DNA of 64,000 nt from assembly GCA_027488395.1 (NCBI GenBank), contig JAIYBT010000005.1, positions 62,001-126,000 of the forward strand. The letters are read 5' to 3'. A model generated the notes under the pieces. It had not been told where the DNA came from. It made no database searches and saw only the letters and a program-made list of their open reading frames with translations. Both the position numbers and the translations under genes were made by a program. Positions 1 through 8,240 of the stretch are shown one piece after another (within the stretch, counting starts at the first letter, position 1; each line of letters begins with the position of its first letter). Origin of the DNA: Methylophilaceae bacterium (GTDB lineage: Bacteria > Pseudomonadota > Gammaproteobacteria > Burkholderiales > Methylophilaceae).

Positions 1-836
1 TATGGAGCTTGCACCACCATAGCCATTTGAAAGTGAGTTATTTCCAGTGTTTTGATCTGTCCAAGTACCTAGGTTGATTAAACGCGAACCTTGCCCTGTG
101 TAAATAATGCCGCCAGTGTGGCTGGTGTTGCCAACAAACTCGATGGTGTGGCCATTCATGATTGCATGGGTGCTCTCAGAAAGCGCGGTGTTGCCTTCCA
201 ATCGGGTGGTGCCAACGCCAGTCAGTGTGCCCTGTTTCCAATCGAAGGCCCCTGTGATACGCAACACATCGTTGTTGTTTATCGTCGAGTCATTCAAGAT
301 CGTCTGTCCACCTTGTATGACCAAGCTTTCAACTGGATTTAATACGCCTCGACCTTCAATTTTCAAGATACCGTGATTGATAATGGTGCCTTTGATATTG
401 GCAGGGCCTGAAGATAATCTTAACGCCCCTGCACTTGCAATATTGATTTGTCCTGTGGTGCTATTGAGTCCTGATTGAATGTCGAGCATGCCTGCATTTA
501 CGTTTAATGTGCCTGTATTATTAAATGTAACACCGCCAGTAACGATAAACGCTGAATTTGAGTTCTTGTTAAATGTGCCTATATTTTCAAATATTGAGCT
601 GGCACCACCATAGCCATTTACAAGTAAGTTATAGCCAGTGTTTTGTTCTGTCCAAGTACCTAGGTTAATTAAACGTGAACCCTGCCCTGTGTAGATAATG
701 CCGCCAGTGTGGGTGGTGTTGCCTGCAAACTCCATGCGATGACCGTTAATAAGTGCATGGGGACTCTCAGCCAGCGTGGTGTCGCCCTCGAAGCGAGTGG
801 TGCCACTACCCGTCACTGTGCCCCCTTGCCAATAGC
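1..836. repeat. Direct DNA repeat, 591-bp period, inside the beta-helix gene
   Basis: Bases 1-245 and 592-836 are near copies at an offset of 591 bp (197 codons), with long identical stretches such as the shared segments around 70-130 and 661-721. This is an in-frame internal duplication of one repeat module. The first copy is cut by the window edge, so further copies may lie to the left. Confidence 0.8.
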
Positions 837-3408
837 TTGCACCACTGACCACTGCTAAACCATTGTTTTGAAAATTAGATTGATCTTCCAAGACCAATCC
901 ACCCAAATTTGCACGTTCGCTCAACCTTAAATCGCCATATCGGGCCAGTGTCAACGTGCCCGAGCCGATAATCTCAGCAATTTGTTGGATGTTATTTAGC
1001 CGCGTATTTGCCTTGCCAAGAAAAGCGGCATCCCCCGCTTGTGGTCGACCACCATTGCCTCCAGTCCAATTTGAATCCGCATTCCACAAGCCGCCATCTT
1101 CTGGGCCCGACCAATAAAAGTTAAAGCCTTTCATGCTAATGGTCAGCCCATCCACGTCATAAGTGGTGCCTAAACGATAATTGGCCGCTTGCGCAAAACG
1201 AATAGCATCGAATGCGCTGTTGGCTGTGCGGTCAGTCCAGGTGAGCACTTTATAGTCTCTACCACGCACTAATTCTTCAGTCACATTCACATTGAGGGTG
1301 CCGCCCAACGTGGCTGTGCCGCTAATGGCCAGCAGATCCGCCGCCGTGCGTGCTAAATCGATGTTGATTTGACCGGCAGAGGTTTGGGTCAAGTGACTAA
1401 AGATAGACAATTGACCCATGCTATTCAAAGCACCTGGTGACAAAGTGCCTGCGTTGTTGAAGGTACCTGCCGCGCTTATCGCACCGTTGCCGGTGATGGT
1501 GCCCGCGTTGTTGAAGGAGCTTCCCAGCACTGCGCCGCTGGCGATGTTGATTGTGCCTTGGTTAACAGCGTTAAAAAAATTCGTGGATAAAACACCTGCA
1601 TTGATATTGAGGATACTTGTGCTATCTACGTTGAGGTTTGCAATAAAACTAGACGCCCCAAGGTTGAGCGTGCCGTTGTTAAGCTCAGTTCTACCCCCTA
1701 GGCTGAGTCCGTCATGCGCATTCACAGTGCCGCCATTACTCACTCTTAGAAGCCCAAAATTGCTAACGTTAACGTTTCGATTTAAATGATAGGCTGTCGT
1801 TGAAAAGTCAATTGTTCTACCAACATTAATTTGACCTGTACTTGTGCCTCCGCCAACAATGGTCAATATGCCATTGTTTACATTTACGACACCAGCGTTG
1901 TTAAAGGCAAGGCCATGTTTCCCAATTTCAGTAATGATAAAGTTGTGAAAAGTGCCTTGGTTTTCAAATACACCACCTCTGTTGCTAATTGCATCCCCAC
2001 TAATCGTGTTAGTTGCAATGCCGCCATCCATCAGCCAACTACCCTGATTTACCACTTTAGCACCATTAAAAATGCTCAGGGTTGGGGTATCACCAAATGC
2101 ACCCCCAGCATTGGTAGTCCCTTTGGTAATGAGTGTCTGACCATCGATCAATGTTGTGTTTGCGCCACCTTGAATTCTAGTTGGACCATTTAGCTCTGTC
2201 GTCCCCATGCCCGCAATGGTGGCGCCATTGATGGACGTGTCGCCACTCACCCTAAGATAAGCATTGTTATTCAACCTGTTAGCAAAAAACATATTCAATT
2301 TCGCAAAGCTGCTATCGGCCTCTAAATTAAGCGTAGCACCATCCAATTGTATGCTGCCGCCTAAATTTAACCCATTGGTCGCTGTGACTGTGGCATCCTT
2401 AATCGTAAACGAACCGACACTATTGACACTTTGACTGCTATTGTTGAGTAAATAAGACCCATTGCTAAAGTTAAGCAAGCTATTACTTGCAATATTGAAT
2501 ACTCCAGTATGGGTGCCACCTCCCGAAACTTTCAAGCTGCCAGCATCAATATTCACCGTGCCACTGTTGTTAAACGTTAGGCCATACCCGCCAATTTCAG
2601 TAGTGCTGTTTTGGCTCTTGGTGTAGGTGCCTTGGTTTTCAAATACGCCGCCCGCATTGGCATCCCTATTGCCACTGATGGTGGTTGAATTGGTCGAGTT
2701 ATCTAACCATGTGCCTTTGTTGACTACGCGAGCACCTTGATCAATTTGCAGATAGTTAACACTGAAGGGCGAGGCGGAGAAATCTGAGTTGGATGTGGTG
2801 CCATTTAAGATAAGCGTGTGCGTGTCCTGCACGCGCGTTAGATTTGCGCCACCTCTAAACGATAAGTTCCCATTGATGACTGTTGAACCTGTACCTGCAA
2901 AAGCCCCGCCAAAAGTCTGCGTATTGCCACTCACGGTGAGTGAGCCATTGTTCGTCAGTGTGCCGCCTAAAGTAAGTTGACTCATACTGCTAGAACTACT
3001 GATATCGTATAAAGATAATGAACTGCCACCACTTAAAGATAAGGTTCCTGAGCCAACAACATTTTTAGCTACAGCATTAGTACCTACTGGAATGGCGATG
3101 GTGCTGTCTAGCAACACTGTATCTTCAAAGGTTGGTAGCCTGTTCAAGTCCCAACTGCTGAGAAAGTTCCATTGGCCAGACCCCCCCACCCAAGTAATCG
3201 TCGTCGCCAAAGCTGGGTCTGCCCCCAGCACGGTGAGCAATGCCATTGAAAGTCGAGACAGTGCAAAACGTTTGGATGCGCTGGTATTTTTATTGGCGTT
3301 TAGCTTCACTTTTTTTACACACACTTTCGCATTTGGCTTGGCCTTTGGCGTTGCTGTTGCGCTTGTGATTGATGAGGATATAGCTTGGTGAGCCAATACA
3401 GTTTTCAT
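1..3408 (-). CDS. Large secreted beta-helix repeat protein (partial, C-terminus beyond left edge)
   Basis: The reading frame starts at the ATG ending at 3408 and stays open for 1136 codons to the window edge. The N-terminus has a long basic region (about 45 residues, rich in Lys, Ala and Thr), then a hydrophobic stretch (RLSMALLTVLGADPALA), consistent with an extended signal peptide. The mature part opens with TTITWVGGSGQWNFLSSWD, a Trp-rich module common at the start of large beta-helical surface proteins. It continues with Asn/Gly/Thr/Ser-rich strands such as GGVFENQGTY and GLTFNNSGTVNI, repeated with variation. A second Trp-rich module (FYWSGPEDGGLWNADSNWTG) lies about 760 residues in. A palindromic element and -10-like hexamer lie about 75-120 bp upstream. 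It is likely an adhesin or surface-layer protein; no enzyme motif is seen. The secretion route and C-terminal anchor are outside the window. Confidence 0.85.
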   Translation of the reverse strand, partial: MKTVLAHQAISSSITSATATPKAKPNAKVCVKKVKLNANKNTSASKRFALSRLSMALLTVLGADPALATTITWVGGSGQWNFLSSWDLNRLPTFEDTVLLDSTIAIPVGTNAVAKNVVGSGTLSLSGGSSLSLYDISSSSSMSQLTLGGTLTNNGSLTVSGNTQTFGGAFAGTGSTVINGNLSFRGGANLTRVQDTHTLILNGTTSNSDFSASPFSVNYLQIDQGARVVNKGTWLDNSTNSTTISGNRDANAGGVFENQGTYTKSQNSTTEIGGYGLTFNNSGTVNIDAGSLKVSGGGTHTGVFNIASNSLLNFSNGSYLLNNSSQSVNSVGSFTIKDATVTATNGLNLGGSIQLDGATLNLEADSSFAKLNMFFANRLNNNAYLRVSGDTSINGATIAGMGTTELNGPTRIQGGANTTLIDGQTLITKGTTNAGGAFGDTPTLSIFNGAKVVNQGSWLMDGGIATNTISGDAISNRGGVFENQGTFHNFIITEIGKHGLAFNNAGVVNVNNGILTIVGGGTSTGQINVGRTIDFSTTAYHLNRNVNVSNFGLLRVSNGGTVNAHDGLSLGGRTELNNGTLNLGASSFIANLNVDSTSILNINAGVLSTNFFNAVNQGTINIASGAVLGSSFNNAGTITGNGAISAAGTFNNAGTLSPGALNSMGQLSIFSHLTQTSAGQINIDLARTAADLLAISGTATLGGTLNVNVTEELVRGRDYKVLTWTDRTANSAFDAIRFAQAANYRLGTTYDVDGLTISMKGFNFYWSGPEDGGLWNADSNWTGGNGGRPQAGDAAFLGKANTRLNNIQQIAEIIGSGTLTLARYGDLRLSERANLGGLVLEDQSNFQNNGLAVVSGASYWQGGTVTGSGTTRFEGDTTLAESPHALINGHRMEFAGNTTHTGGIIYTGQGSRLINLGTWTEQNTGYNLLVNGYGGASSIFENIGTFNKNSNSAFIVTGGVTFNNTGTLNVNAGMLDIQSGLNSTTGQINIASAGALRLSSGPANIKGTIINHGILKIEGRGVLNPVESLVIQGGQTILNDSTINNNDVLRITGAFDWKQGTLTGVGTTRLEGNTALSESTHAIMNGHTIEFVGNTSHTGGIIYTGQGSRLINLGTWTDQNTGNNSLSNGYGGASSI

Positions 3409-3481
3409 ACACTTCTCAAATGATTGTTGAAAGTCATGGGGAGCGTAAACAATCGCCAGACTTATCAGATGTTATTGCCTG

Positions 3482-3526
3482 ATAGTAGATGGCATGCGAG
3501 GGGATGTCACCCCCCTGAACAGGGGG
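3482..3526 (-). promoter_or_regulatory. Palindromic activator-type promoter, copy 1 (upstream of the beta-helix gene)
   Basis: On the minus strand the sequence is CCCCCTGTTCAGGGGGG (3510-3526), then 22 nt, then the hexamer TACTAT (3487-3482). No good -35 box is present; the palindrome sits where it would be, centred near -43. Copies 2-4 have the same layout. The predicted leader to the ATG at 3408 is about 67 nt. The function is inferred from conservation of sequence and spacing. Confidence 0.7.
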
Positions 3527-3589
3527 TAGGGCGCTAGGATGTATTTATTCGCATTTGATTGCCAGCCAGCAACAATGCAAGTGATGTGA

Positions 3590-3964
3590 TCAATTGTCTT
3601 TGATCTTGCTACCACGCATCTCGCTGTCTTGCGTACTTTTGACATTAAACACGCTACCGTTCATGGTAATTCTGCCGTTTTTGGTCAATTCAATGCTCGA
3701 TTTGCCTGCTTTTAGCGTTAATTTGTCCCGCGCTGACAGCATGATTTCCCTGTCTTGATGCGTGTCAATGTCCTCGTTACTACTGTTTTGATTAAGCATG
3801 GTTTTGATCAAAATCAGTTCTTGTTCGAGTGCATTCACTTTGTTCTGCAAGGCGGTGATTTGCGTCGAATCATCCGCCATTAAGGGCATGGAAGCAGACA
3901 AGCAACTGCAAGCCAATAAACAAATTAACACCAACTTCACATGGTACGTTTTAAATAGTTGCAT
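3590..3964 (-). CDS. Small exported coiled-coil / beta-repeat protein
   Basis: This is a 124-residue protein with a signal peptide (about residues 1-30, ending LSASMPLMA), then a short coiled coil (ITALQNKVNALEQELILIKTM). The C-terminal part (LTLKAGKSSIELTKNG) resembles the alternating-strand repeats of phage-spike and VgrG-tip beta-helices. It overlaps the end of the TPR-secretin gene by 14 bp and is the last gene of the 8066-to-3590 operon, so translation is probably coupled. I do not recognise a named family. A trimeric coiled-coil stalk with a beta-helical tip would fit the sequence, but that is inference. Confidence 0.75.
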   Translation of the reverse strand: MQLFKTYHVKLVLICLLACSCLSASMPLMADDSTQITALQNKVNALEQELILIKTMLNQNSSNEDIDTHQDREIMLSARDKLTLKAGKSSIELTKNGRITMNGSVFNVKSTQDSEMRGSKIKDN

Positions 3965-5663
3965 GGTGTTTAAGGTTCTCCAGTAATGCTTTTTTCAGCG
4001 TTGCATCCTCTGGCCCACGCACTTGTGCATCGCCATAAGCAAAGCGACTAAAAGGCTGAATGCGGCTAATATCGCGGATTAATTTTTCGCTGCCGACCGT
4101 GGGCTCAATCACTTTGTCCCATAACTCAATTAATCTGCTTGTCGCGGGTAGATAGCTGACCGTTTTAGCAAAACTGCTGGGGAGCGAGGGGGTCACTAAG
4201 ATAATGGCTGAGCGCGCACGTTTTAAAGTGGATTTGTTGGAAAACAGCGTTTTAATCACTGGAATATCGCCTAATAGTGGCGTTCTCGATTCGGTATTGT
4301 CACCCACGGATTCTGATAGCCCACTTAAAATCAGGGTTTCGCCAAATTTAATATCTGCAGTCGCACTCACGGTTTGTTTAAAAGTACCCACCGCTTGTGT
4401 AAAGGTGCCTGCATTGGTATCGCTTAAAAAACTACGATCTACCTCAAGCTGAAAACGGGCGCCCTCGTCGGATATTTGTGAAGGGATAATTTTCATCGAA
4501 ACACCGACGTTGATTTTTTCGATTTGTGCCGATTGGATGCCTGATACATTCACATTCAGCTGATCGCCAATAAAAAAGCGTGAGGTTTCTCCCACAAAAG
4601 CGGTCAAGCTGGGTCTGGCGATGGCATCGTAATAGCGGTCGCCACGGTTAAAAATATTCAAATTGTAAGTGACATCTGGAATCGCAATGCTGCGCGTGAT
4701 GGTCCGGTTAGAGGTGTTGTTTTCTAAAAACCCAGTTTCACGTAATCTGGTGGAGGTCAGGTTGCGGTCGTAACCAAATACAGCTTGCAAGCCGTCTAAT
4801 AAATTGACGCCCGTTCTACTGGTGTTGCGCTTGTCAGACAAAATTAACGTCACATCGACAGTGAGTTGTTGCGTGCTTATGGGGTTGGGAGTGAGGGCGC
4901 GTTTTCTTGTTGGTTTGGTTTCTGGTGTCTCATCATCGGTTTGTGCGACTTGCTGGTAGTCATCTACTTGCGAGGTACGTAAAAGCGTTTGCGTTCTTAT
5001 TTTTAACCAGTCTTGTTGCGCTTCGCTGACTTGTTGTGGCTTATGGCTTAGTAGTGCACTTAACGGTTGCTGGTGACCTTGAGCAGCGAGTGCAAGCGCG
5101 AGCATGCGCCAAGCAATTGAGGATTCTGGTTGCAGTTGTAGCGCCCTTTTAGCGGCATGTTCTGCTAAATTTAATTTACCGCTAGCGTATGCTGCTGAGG
5201 CTAATCCTTCAAATACATAAGCATTGTCTGGTGCAGCAAGTGCCGCGGTGGAAAAGGATTCAAGGGCTTGTTGTGCATTTTGCTGTTGCATTGCCACCAC
5301 ACCAGCCAAGTAGTGCGGCCACATATCTTGCCCTGCAAATTGCCGCGACGCATTGTAGCCAGAGCTGGCAAGATTCAAAGATTCTGCATCACCCAGTGTG
5401 TGGTAAGTAAGACCAAGCAACAAGTGCGCATTTGCAGACTTTGGGTCCGTGAGCACCAACTCTTCAGCCAGTTTTTTTGCCTGCTCTATCTGTCCGTTTT
5501 TAAGTGCATCAAGCACTGCGAGTCTTTTTGACTGCAAGCTGTAATCGCTGACCTGACTTGGTGGTTTCCCTGTCTCGCTGATCTGAGTGGGTGTGGTACT
5601 GCAACTACTCAAGCAAATTAACAACGTGAGGAGTGGCAAATGGTTCATCTTAAACATGGGCAT
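3951..5663 (-). CDS. TPR-secretin lipoprotein (type II/IV pilus secretin-like)
   Basis: The 570-residue protein starts at an ATG with AAAGG 5 nt upstream. A lipoprotein signal ends at LICLSSC (Cys21). Residues about 45-215 form TPR-like helical repeats (DPKSANAHLLLGLTYHTLGD, APDNAYVFEGLASAAYASGK). A charged linker follows. The last 300 residues carry secretin-domain motifs: a beta-rich region, GETLILSGLSES, and TPLLGDIPVIKTLFSNKS followed by AIILVTPSLP. Secretins form gated outer-membrane rings for protein or filament export. Joining TPRs and a lipid anchor in one chain, with no gspE/F or pil assembly genes nearby, is unusual. It lies 24 bp after the low-complexity secreted protein and overlaps the next gene. 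Export of the neighbouring beta-helix protein is a plausible role, not shown. Confidence 0.85.
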   Translation of the reverse strand: MPMFKMNHLPLLTLLICLSSCSTTPTQISETGKPPSQVSDYSLQSKRLAVLDALKNGQIEQAKKLAEELVLTDPKSANAHLLLGLTYHTLGDAESLNLASSGYNASRQFAGQDMWPHYLAGVVAMQQQNAQQALESFSTAALAAPDNAYVFEGLASAAYASGKLNLAEHAAKRALQLQPESSIAWRMLALALAAQGHQQPLSALLSHKPQQVSEAQQDWLKIRTQTLLRTSQVDDYQQVAQTDDETPETKPTRKRALTPNPISTQQLTVDVTLILSDKRNTSRTGVNLLDGLQAVFGYDRNLTSTRLRETGFLENNTSNRTITRSIAIPDVTYNLNIFNRGDRYYDAIARPSLTAFVGETSRFFIGDQLNVNVSGIQSAQIEKINVGVSMKIIPSQISDEGARFQLEVDRSFLSDTNAGTFTQAVGTFKQTVSATADIKFGETLILSGLSESVGDNTESRTPLLGDIPVIKTLFSNKSTLKRARSAIILVTPSLPSSFAKTVSYLPATSRLIELWDKVIEPTVGSEKLIRDISRIQPFSRFAYGDAQVRGPEDATLKKALLENLKHHATI

Positions 5664-5687
5664 AACAACCTTTGTTAAATAATTTTT

Positions 5688-8066
5688 TTATTTAGCTTTG
5701 AGGGATTTGACTGCCTCTTTAGCCACCTGACCATCGACCTTAATCGCACCATTGATGTTGGCACCTTTCATTTTTGCGCCATTGATGCGGGTGCCACCTG
5801 TAGGCGCGAGGCCGGGGGTTGGTCCCCCTATCGGGCTATGCGGGTCTTGCGGTTTTGCGGGACCTTGTGCATCTGTCGGTCCTTTTGCACCGCCATTGCC
5901 CCGTAAATGCATGTCTTTTAAATCGCGGTCAGTAGCGACAACGCTGTCTTTGCCAAGCGGGTTAGGATTGGTGACCCCTGCGCCTAAACGCATACTCAGC
6001 GCACGATCTGCATTGGCTTTTTCCTCAGGGGTAAGTAAGCTAGGTGCACCGCCTTTGTCATTGGGATTTGGGCCAGCGGCACCGCCAAAGCGGGCAAGAT
6101 CTAAGCCGCGTTGCTGGCGACGTGCCTCTTGAGTGCCGATCCGACCGCCAGTACGCGCCGCTAATTGCGATGGGTCACCACCGCCAATATCCATAGGGTC
6201 AGGTGTGGAGCTGGCTTCTTTAGTTTCTTCAGTTTTAGCCGCTTCGGTGTCATCTGTCGTGGTTTCTTCAGCAGGAGGAGGGTCTTCTGATTTTTTATCA
6301 TCGTTGTTGTCATCATCGTCGTCATTGTTGTCATCATCATCGTCCTTACCATCACCATCTTTATCATTGCTAGATTGGTTGTTGTTGCCATTATTGTTGT
6401 TATTGTTATTGTTGTTGGTTGAGCCCGAACCAGCGCGTGTCGTTGAGGTAGATGTGGTCGTGCTGGTTTTTTGTTTGTTGCCGGCGCCATCACTGGCCCA
6501 AGTGCCTGCAGTTTTGGTCTCCGTCGTGCTGGTAATGTTGCCGCTATTGTCTCGAGTCACTGAGACGGTGTTAGATTCGTAGGTGCCATCGGCAAAATAG
6601 GTGGTGGTGGTTCTAGCGTTGCCATCTGCACTTTGTACACCACCGCCGTCATCCCCGACTTTTACATGGCCTTGATTGGGGCCAATTAAAATATCATCAG
6701 CGGGGGTCGTGACGCTGGATGAGGGGTTGTTTGCAGGTTGTGCCCCATGCCCTGGCGTATCGACTTTTTCTGATGCAGGTTGCTGGCTGGTTGGCGTTTG
6801 TGCGCTTGCTGGGGAATTAAATTCTGAATCCTCTAAAATAGGTGCTTGTGGCCCATGTTGTTCATCGTTGAGAGGGGCGCTGGTGGCAGGAGTAGCTGTA
6901 TCGTTACTGGGATTAGTGGTGGGTTGTTTGCCCGTGGCAGGTTGACCCGCATTAGTTCTACCGCCTGCGCCCGCGGCTAAACGTGCTGAGGCAGCATCTT
7001 GTCTGGCTTGGCTGCCTCCAATGCCCGAGGTCTGCGTTTTTACAATGCCAGTGCCCTCTTTTGCGGTCCCTGCGCCACTGGTTGTCCCTTTGCCACCACT
7101 GCCACCTGCTTGTACTTTGGCCGAAACACTTTTACCTAGTGCCGAAGCGCCTGCAGCGCCTTGTGATAATGCGGAGCGACCGAGTTTTTCTTTATTTATT
7201 TTTGCAGCCGCTGCAAGTTGTGCCTTGTTAGCCGTTTTGGCCGCTTCTATGGCTTTTTTGGCATCCAATTCGGCTTGCAATTTTTTCTGCACTTCAATTT
7301 CTCTGCCCAAACGGTCACCCAGACTTTCACCTGGTTTTGCAGAAATGAACCCTTGTTCGTCAAGCACTTTATGGGCACCCTTTTCAAATACAACGCGGGC
7401 AGCTTCAGGGGTTGTAACTCCAAGTTTTGCGCCTTCTTTGACGGTTTCAATCACAATCGGGTTATCCTCATTGGCCCCCAAATCTTGCAGCGCCCCGCTG
7501 ATCGCAGCTAAATTAGAAAATACAGATCTGCCGAGTTTGTCTATGGGCACCAGTGTTGTGACTGCTTTTCCGAACACGGTATCAATCGCTGCTTGCCCAA
7601 CTTCTTTATCTGCGGTTTCTTTGGGATTTTTGCTGCGACTAATGGCATCGACCACCGCGTCACGCACCTTTGGGTTTGCCGAAACGATATCTAGGTCAGC
7701 AGCGGCGCCTGTGATTTGATGGATACGTGTCTTGGCCTCGGTTTCTGTTGCAGGGTCCGTTGCCTCTGCCGCAATTTTGCCTGCGAGGTCTGGTTTTACG
7801 CTTAAGTTTTTGAGTGCGTCTTCAACAAAATCCCTCTGTAATTGAACCGCGTCACCCGCTGTTGGCGCGGCATCCTCGGTAGACGTATCGTTTTTTTGAT
7901 CTTTGCTACTTTTTTGTAGACGCCGATCAGTGGTCAACTGTTTGGCTGGGTTACCTGCAGTGCTTTTGCTTTTTTGCTGTGCAGGCGGCTTTTGGTCTGC
8001 ATGACTCCATTGATGATTGAGTAACGTGGTGACTAACAATAATGCAAGGCAGGGAGTAAGTTTCAT
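5688..8066 (-). CDS. Low-complexity secreted protein with Asn- and Asp-rich tracts
   Basis: The chosen ATG (8066) has AGGA 8 nt upstream and begins a clear signal peptide (MKLTPCLALLLVTTLLNHQW, cleavage after SHA). The frame extends 33 codons further up, but that extension would cover the promoter-like palindrome region. The 792-residue protein has an Ala/Lys-rich helical N-terminal third, a Gly/Ser/Ala linker, and a Thr/Ser-rich strand region (TTTYFADGTYESNTV). Next come poly-Asn and an acidic run (DKDGDGKDDDDDNN) that could bind calcium, and finally a short pentapeptide-like tail (INGAKMKGANINGAIKVDG). It is the first gene of an operon with the TPR-secretin. Its function is unknown; a matrix or surface-scaffold role is a guess. 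Confidence 0.8.
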   Translation of the reverse strand: MKLTPCLALLLVTTLLNHQWSHADQKPPAQQKSKSTAGNPAKQLTTDRRLQKSSKDQKNDTSTEDAAPTAGDAVQLQRDFVEDALKNLSVKPDLAGKIAAEATDPATETEAKTRIHQITGAAADLDIVSANPKVRDAVVDAISRSKNPKETADKEVGQAAIDTVFGKAVTTLVPIDKLGRSVFSNLAAISGALQDLGANEDNPIVIETVKEGAKLGVTTPEAARVVFEKGAHKVLDEQGFISAKPGESLGDRLGREIEVQKKLQAELDAKKAIEAAKTANKAQLAAAAKINKEKLGRSALSQGAAGASALGKSVSAKVQAGGSGGKGTTSGAGTAKEGTGIVKTQTSGIGGSQARQDAASARLAAGAGGRTNAGQPATGKQPTTNPSNDTATPATSAPLNDEQHGPQAPILEDSEFNSPASAQTPTSQQPASEKVDTPGHGAQPANNPSSSVTTPADDILIGPNQGHVKVGDDGGGVQSADGNARTTTTYFADGTYESNTVSVTRDNSGNITSTTETKTAGTWASDGAGNKQKTSTTTSTSTTRAGSGSTNNNNNNNNNGNNNQSSNDKDGDGKDDDDDNNDDDDDNNDDKKSEDPPPAEETTTDDTEAAKTEETKEASSTPDPMDIGGGDPSQLAARTGGRIGTQEARRQQRGLDLARFGGAAGPNPNDKGGAPSLLTPEEKANADRALSMRLGAGVTNPNPLGKDSVVATDRDLKDMHLRGNGGAKGPTDAQGPAKPQDPHSPIGGPTPGLAPTGGTRINGAKMKGANINGAIKVDGQVAKEAVKSLKAK
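6287..6420. repeat. Trinucleotide-type low-complexity tract
   Basis: Runs of tcatcg/tcg and ttg/att triplets encode the poly-Asp and poly-Asn stretches of the secreted protein. Because the units are triplets, slippage would change the tract length without breaking the frame. Confidence 0.75.
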
Positions 8067-8142
8067 CAGTGTTTTCCTAGAACGCCAACTTAAAAGGAAT
8101 GTTGTTAGAAAGTAACGCGCGTTACGATATAACTCATTCTTT

Positions 8143-8188
8143 AGTGTATGGGTATTTGAAAGCAATGTGACCCCCCTAAACAGGGGGG
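8143..8188 (-). promoter_or_regulatory. Palindromic activator-type promoter, copy 2 (upstream of the low-complexity/secretin operon)
   Basis: On the minus strand CCCCCCTGTTTAGGGGGG (8188-8171) is followed after 22 nt by TACACT (8148-8143). The palindrome is the cleanest of the four copies. The predicted leader to the ATG at 8066 is about 70 nt. It would control the three-gene operon ending at 3590. Confidence 0.7.
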
Positions 8189-8240
8189 ATGAAGCATCAT
8201 GCTTGGTGAGTAAACCTAATTAACAATTGTGAGTTGGGTA

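Noticed and set aside
1418-2193. Plus-strand open frames of about 120 codons opposite the left beta-helix gene
   Set aside because: The minus strand is open across the whole 3.4 kb with a signal peptide and regular repeats; the plus-strand frames are shadows.
7021-7719. Open plus-strand frame of 232 codons opposite the low-complexity gene
   Set aside because: It is composition-driven: the Ala/Lys-rich minus-strand gene gives few stops on the other strand. No ribosome binding site or family pattern.
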